In this document: in pieces, positions 60,774 to 64,000 of the stretch
Position numbering within the stretch: position 1 is the stretch's first letter
Layout of the letters: every line of letters starts with the position of its first letter
Source of the DNA: Metellina segmentata
Lineage: Eukaryota > Arthropoda > Arachnida > Araneae > Tetragnathidae
Length of the DNA: 64,000 bases
Direction of reading: 5' to 3'
NCBI GenBank assembly: GCA_947359465.1
Contig: OX375875.1
Span: forward strand, 10,571,038-10,635,037
Notes under the pieces: model-generated
What the model was told of the DNA's origin: nothing
Seen by the model: the letters and a program-made list of their open reading frames with translations, nothing else
Databases searched by the model: none
Translations under genes and position numbers: made by a program

Positions 60774-61940
60774 GAGAGATTAAAGTTAACTGTTTGGTCA
60801 AAATGGATTGATCTGGAACTGACTTACTTTGTAAATTTACTATTGAGCGTGGATCGAACATTGCCATAAGATCAGCGCGACCAACTTTATTTGCAACTGT
60901 AATATCAAGAATGTTGGAGCGGTCATTGAGATAGTCTGCAGCATCGATCTTAAAATGGGGCATGAGCCAGCAGCTTCATGTTACTTCTTTCTGTTCCTCG
61001 GTTTGAAGATGCATCACGGTGTTTGTGGGTAAAAGCATGATCCTAAATTATTTATTGGTTAAAGTGATTATCCACCGTGATCACAAAAACACTGGTCTGC
61101 GCTTCCATAACCAATTGACTCAGTCGATTTGTGAGTTACCCTTTACACAGACCTTACGACAGCGACTCCGCCTGCGTGATCCGTCTATTTCATTTCAAGG
61201 TCAATGGTCTCCAGTCATTTCGTCCAGTACGAAAACGGTAAAAGTTACAGATCTAGGTACTCCAAAACGATGAAAGTCTCTTTTAAAATGTCGTGTGACA
61301 TATTTAGAAACTCCGTTGTGCTTGGCCCTTACGAAGAGTCACTTGCAGAGCAGGTGGCCACTCCATTGTGTCGCCGCAATGCCGAATGTATTCCGATTGG
61401 TTATATTTTGGCGCCAGCTGCAGTTCTTGCGTCGCGCGCTGTACAACGACTTGAGAAGAGCAAGTGAAAATAGAGCGTTCTCTGTAGATGGTGTTCGTCC
61501 AGATTATCTCTGATTGGTTACTGACTTTTACCACTGGGTTATTTTTAGACTGTGGCAGAGGACGTTGGGGGACGACGGTTAGAGAGAGAGAGAGCCACTT
61601 GCAGCGGGTGAAGATGGTTCAACGCTCTGGAATGTGTGACATACATACACATTTATGTATTGTTGTAACGCTTTTAATGTTATCATGTAAATAATGTATA
61701 TATTCTCAATGTTCTTGTACTAATAAGAACTTTATTATCTTAGCTGTTCGCTGTCTCCTCCATGTGTACGATTCGTACTGTTTTCACGTTACCGTTTTAG
61801 GACGACGACACCGCAGTCCAATAAGAAGGCCAAGGCATGCGAAATCGGCAACTTTGGACAAGGAATGTGGGTTACGAGCTTCAATTCTTAATAGAACATT
61901 TCAGTTCTTTCCTGTAGATATTTGGTCAGATCTGAATCAC
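60774..61940. other. Unclassified block, possibly retroelement-derived
   Basis: Moderately GC-rich with short overlapping frames only. A (GA)n tract lies at about 61580-61592. AATAAGAACTTTATTATC near 61720 looks like a polyadenylation region of an LTR, but no LTR partner, TSD or coding domain is visible. Confidence 0.35.
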
Positions 61941-61959
61941 TTGGTTGATTGGTTGGTTT

Positions 61960-62483
61960 GGGGATCCGACTACGTGTTTGGGGGTGCTTTAAGTGGTATG
62001 GCCTGGGACCTTTGTATGTTTGTCCTGGTCAATTGAACGCCGACGCCTACATGAACATTTGGGACAATTAGGTTCTTCCTCTAGAAATTTCACGGAATGG
62101 ACGAATGTTACTTCCAAGATGACAAAGCTCCATGTTATGATACCACTGCTTGACAGAGTTTGCAACAAGATATGGATGTAAAACGTCTTCCCTGGCCTGC
62201 TCAGAGTTCCGACCTAGACCCCAACAAAATTTGTGGGTCTAGTTAGAACGACGCTTGCGGACCAATAAACCACGTCAGAAATCTACAGCTGCGCTGGCGA
62301 CATTCTTGCAGCAGAAATGAACACAAATAACCATAGATGTGTATCAAACCCTCGTTGAAAGTATGCCCAGAAGGGCTGCTAGTGTAATTGCAGCACGTGG
62401 GGACCATCCTCTTATTAAAGTATGTATTATTTCCCTTATACCATCACATCTTGCTGTCCGGTCCATTATTATAGGATAGTATA
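61960..62483 (+). mobile_element. Tc1/mariner deletion derivative, copy 3 (diverged)
   Basis: In the opposite orientation to copies 1 and 2. The plus strand carries GTGGTATGGCCTGGGACCTT, ATGGACGAATGTTACTTCCA and CCCCAACAAAATTTGTGG, matching the transposase 3' half with frameshifts. The right end TGTCCGGTCCATTATTATAG matches the family terminus. The left terminus is not recognisable. Several short open frames are fragments of one dead gene. Confidence 0.75.
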
Positions 62484-62662
62484 TGAATCAGATTTCAAGG
62501 ACTACCCCAAAATATTTCAAGTGTATCAGTTGATGCACAGAGAATATTTTGATATCAAAGAATGTCAAAAAATCTCAATCGGAGAAAAGGGCATTTTGTA
62601 GACCGTTAACTAAGATTTTACCCGATTTCCAAATATAAATTTGAAATCCTCACATTCTGAAA
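62484..62662. other. Short spacer
   Basis: No gene or repeat recognised. Confidence 0.4.
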
Positions 62663-62860
62663 ATGGTAATGGTAATGGTTATTTTAGTTAACGTCGTACT
62701 AGAGCAACACAACGGGCTATTCACGACGGTCCGGGATTAGTCCCTTAAGGGAAAGATCCGAGGACAACACCTCGTAATTTTGAACCACGGTCAGATGACG
62801 AAGCAACACCTGAGCTGGCACCCCACTCTCCAAACTTCCACGCCAACCCAACGTGAACAT
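62663..62860 (-). mobile_element. tRNA-derived SINE, 5'-truncated, with ATTACC-type tail
   Basis: Minus strand: the body from GTTGGCGTGGAAGTTTGGAG through CAGCTCAGGTGTTGCTTCGT and GACGGTCCGGG-type sequence to GTACGACGTTAACT, followed by ATTACCATTACCATT. The tail shows the family's simple-repeat 3' end. The tRNA head is absent. Confidence 0.85.
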
Positions 62861-63150
62861 TCTGAAAAAGAAAACCCCGACATTAAATTTTTAGTGTTGA
62901 AAGTTGTGTACCATTTTTAAATGGTCCTTATTTACTTACAGATTAACAAATAGATATGCCTCTTATTTAAAAAATTGTTCTACTAGTTGTAGACTCGATC
63001 CCTGTAACTTATCCTGGATGCATTTCTCTCTTCTGTGTCAGTAAAACCTTCCTTGCGTGTGCATCTTCATTACTTGTCACTGTCGTGTTTGGCACAACCT
63101 ATATAATTGTTGTCAAAAGATGTTTAGACATATAGGTACGTATGGTACGT

Positions 63151-63225
63151 AATGCACTGGAACAACACAATGGGCTATTGGTGACGGTCCGGGATAAAAC
63201 CCGAAGGGAAAGATCCGATAGATTT
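63151..63225 (-). mobile_element. SINE fragment (3' body)
   Basis: About 75 bp of the SINE's 3' body on the minus strand: CGGATCTTTCCCTTCGGG-type sequence through GGACCGTCACCAATAGCC and GTTGTTCCAG. Confidence 0.75.
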
Positions 63226-63576
63226 TAAGAACCTACCTTTGTGTTACTTTTCTCAGAACCGTCCTCTTAAAGTAACGAATAAAATGTATAAATTTGTATA
63301 GGATATCTAACTTTTAGGGTTAATTTTAGCAGTTTGTTTATCATCAAGTAAAAAGCCGGCAAATTTTTAGATTTGCCAGGAGGTACAAACACGTGGACTG
63401 GCAAACGCCCAAGTACTTCGAAAGAGAAAGATAAGTTACAGAAAACTTCTAGAAGAAGGTAGTTAGAAAGAGTTTTTTTTTGCAACCTAAATAAATCAAA
63501 GCTTCGTGAAATTCTTGAAAACACATTTTATCACTCCTGCTCAAACGGTTAAACCAATTTTTCTTGGACGGAGGCC
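63226..63576. other. Spacer
   Basis: No recognised gene; one 85-codon open frame on the minus strand without any motif. Confidence 0.4.
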
Positions 63577-63902
63577 GACCAACCGGTATAGGGGTTAAGG
63601 TGTTAGCCTCTAGATCGGAAGGTTCCTGGTTCGAATCCGGGTCCGGGCATGGATGTTTGTAAACGTATGGTGTAGAGGCGGCTGGTGCACCTTAAATCTG
63701 TCGTAGCCGAAAGTCCTCACATTGGGTTGGCGTGGAAATTTGGAGAGTGGGGTGCCAGCTCAGGTGTTGCTTCGTCATCTGACCGTGGTTCAAAATTACG
63801 AAGTGTTGTCCTCGGATCTTTCCCTTAAGGGACTGATCCCGGACCGTCGTCAATAGCCCGTTGTGTTGCTCTAGTACGACGTTAACTAAAATTACCAATT
63901 AC
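63577..63902 (+). mobile_element. tRNA-derived SINE, full length reference copy
   Basis: A tRNA-like head with A-box-like GGGGTTAAGGTG and a canonical B box GGTTCGAATCC (63628-63638), followed by GGGTCCGGGCA resembling an acceptor stem. Then the body: GGCTGGTGCACCTTAAATCT, GGAGAGTGGGGTGCCAGCTC, CATCTGACCGTGGTTCAAAA, GGGACTGATCCCGGACCGTC, CGTCAATAGCCCGTTG, TACGACGTTAACT. The tail is AAAATTACCAATTACC. At least five further copies exist in the window. Open frames across it on either strand are not genes, and the tRNA-like head is not a functional tRNA gene since it runs straight into the SINE body. Confidence 0.9.
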
Positions 63903-64000
63903 CTTGGACGGAGAGAACAAATTAATTTTATGTCTGTGTGTGTGTCTACAACAAGAATTTCTTCCGCTACAAAGTCTGCACCGGTCTATTACCATAAAAA

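Noticed and set aside
60001..60783. Several Arg/Ala-rich open frames on both strands
   Set aside because: They arise from the GC-rich arms of the palindromic element, and the mirrored copies show the same pseudo-coding.
63580..63650. Possible functional tRNA gene
   Set aside because: Boxes A and B are present, but the sequence runs directly into the SINE body that is repeated elsewhere; it is a SINE head.

Overview
The window looks like a piece of an AT-rich animal genome, most likely an arthropod and probably a chelicerate or spider. The evidence is spliced genes with multi-kilobase introns, two recognisable animal genes, and a heavy load of Copia, R1/I-group, Tc1, Tigger, hAT, piggyBac and PIF/Harbinger elements plus a tRNA-derived SINE. 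The chelicerate assignment rests on recalled resemblance of the repeats and was not checked.

Region 1 (1-26,662, + strand) holds the 3' six coding exons of a ZNF341-type C2H2 zinc-finger transcription factor. The exons are 1017-1598, 4845-5009, 7839-7955, 14406-14540, 23146-23345 and 25648-26662. Joined, they give an open 737-residue C-terminal part with 11 zinc fingers. The 5' exons lie outside the window. The introns are full of transposons: an interrupted piggyBac fossil, a Tc1 deletion derivative, several hAT-type elements with readable 8-bp target-site duplications (TSDs), a Tigger derivative, and a complete, intact Copia element with identical LTRs lying antisense in intron D-E.

Region 2 (26,663-41,493) contains the convergent neighbour, a two-exon gene on the minus strand (41,493-41,145 and 40,112-39,352). 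It encodes a 369-residue PPP1R3-type glycogen-targeting subunit of protein phosphatase 1, with an RVxF motif and a CBM21 domain. Between the two genes lie about 12.7 kb of AT-rich DNA with a SINE fragment, a second copy of the GTGCAC hAT MITE, a Tigger derivative and a possible solo LTR.

Region 3 (41,500-64,000) has no recognisable host gene. It is a dense, nested array of repeats: 5'-truncated SINEs, an internally repetitive family, a GC-rich anonymous block, a compound TCTG/TATG microsatellite, a frameshifted R1/I-group non-LTR element whose 5' edge is joined to a SINE, and a head-to-head SINE pair. It also holds a Tc1 derivative, a 46-bp minisatellite, a three-level nest of DNA elements around a hAT transposase fossil, an element with a very long internal hairpin, a 759-bp near-palindromic PIF/Harbinger-like element, and another Tc1 and SINE cluster.

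The strongest leads are the 759-bp palindromic element, the SINE-LINE junction with its head-to-head SINE pair, three Tc1 copies sharing one internal deletion, a minisatellite whose related locus has only one unit-like stretch, and the elements whose TSDs are visible directly.
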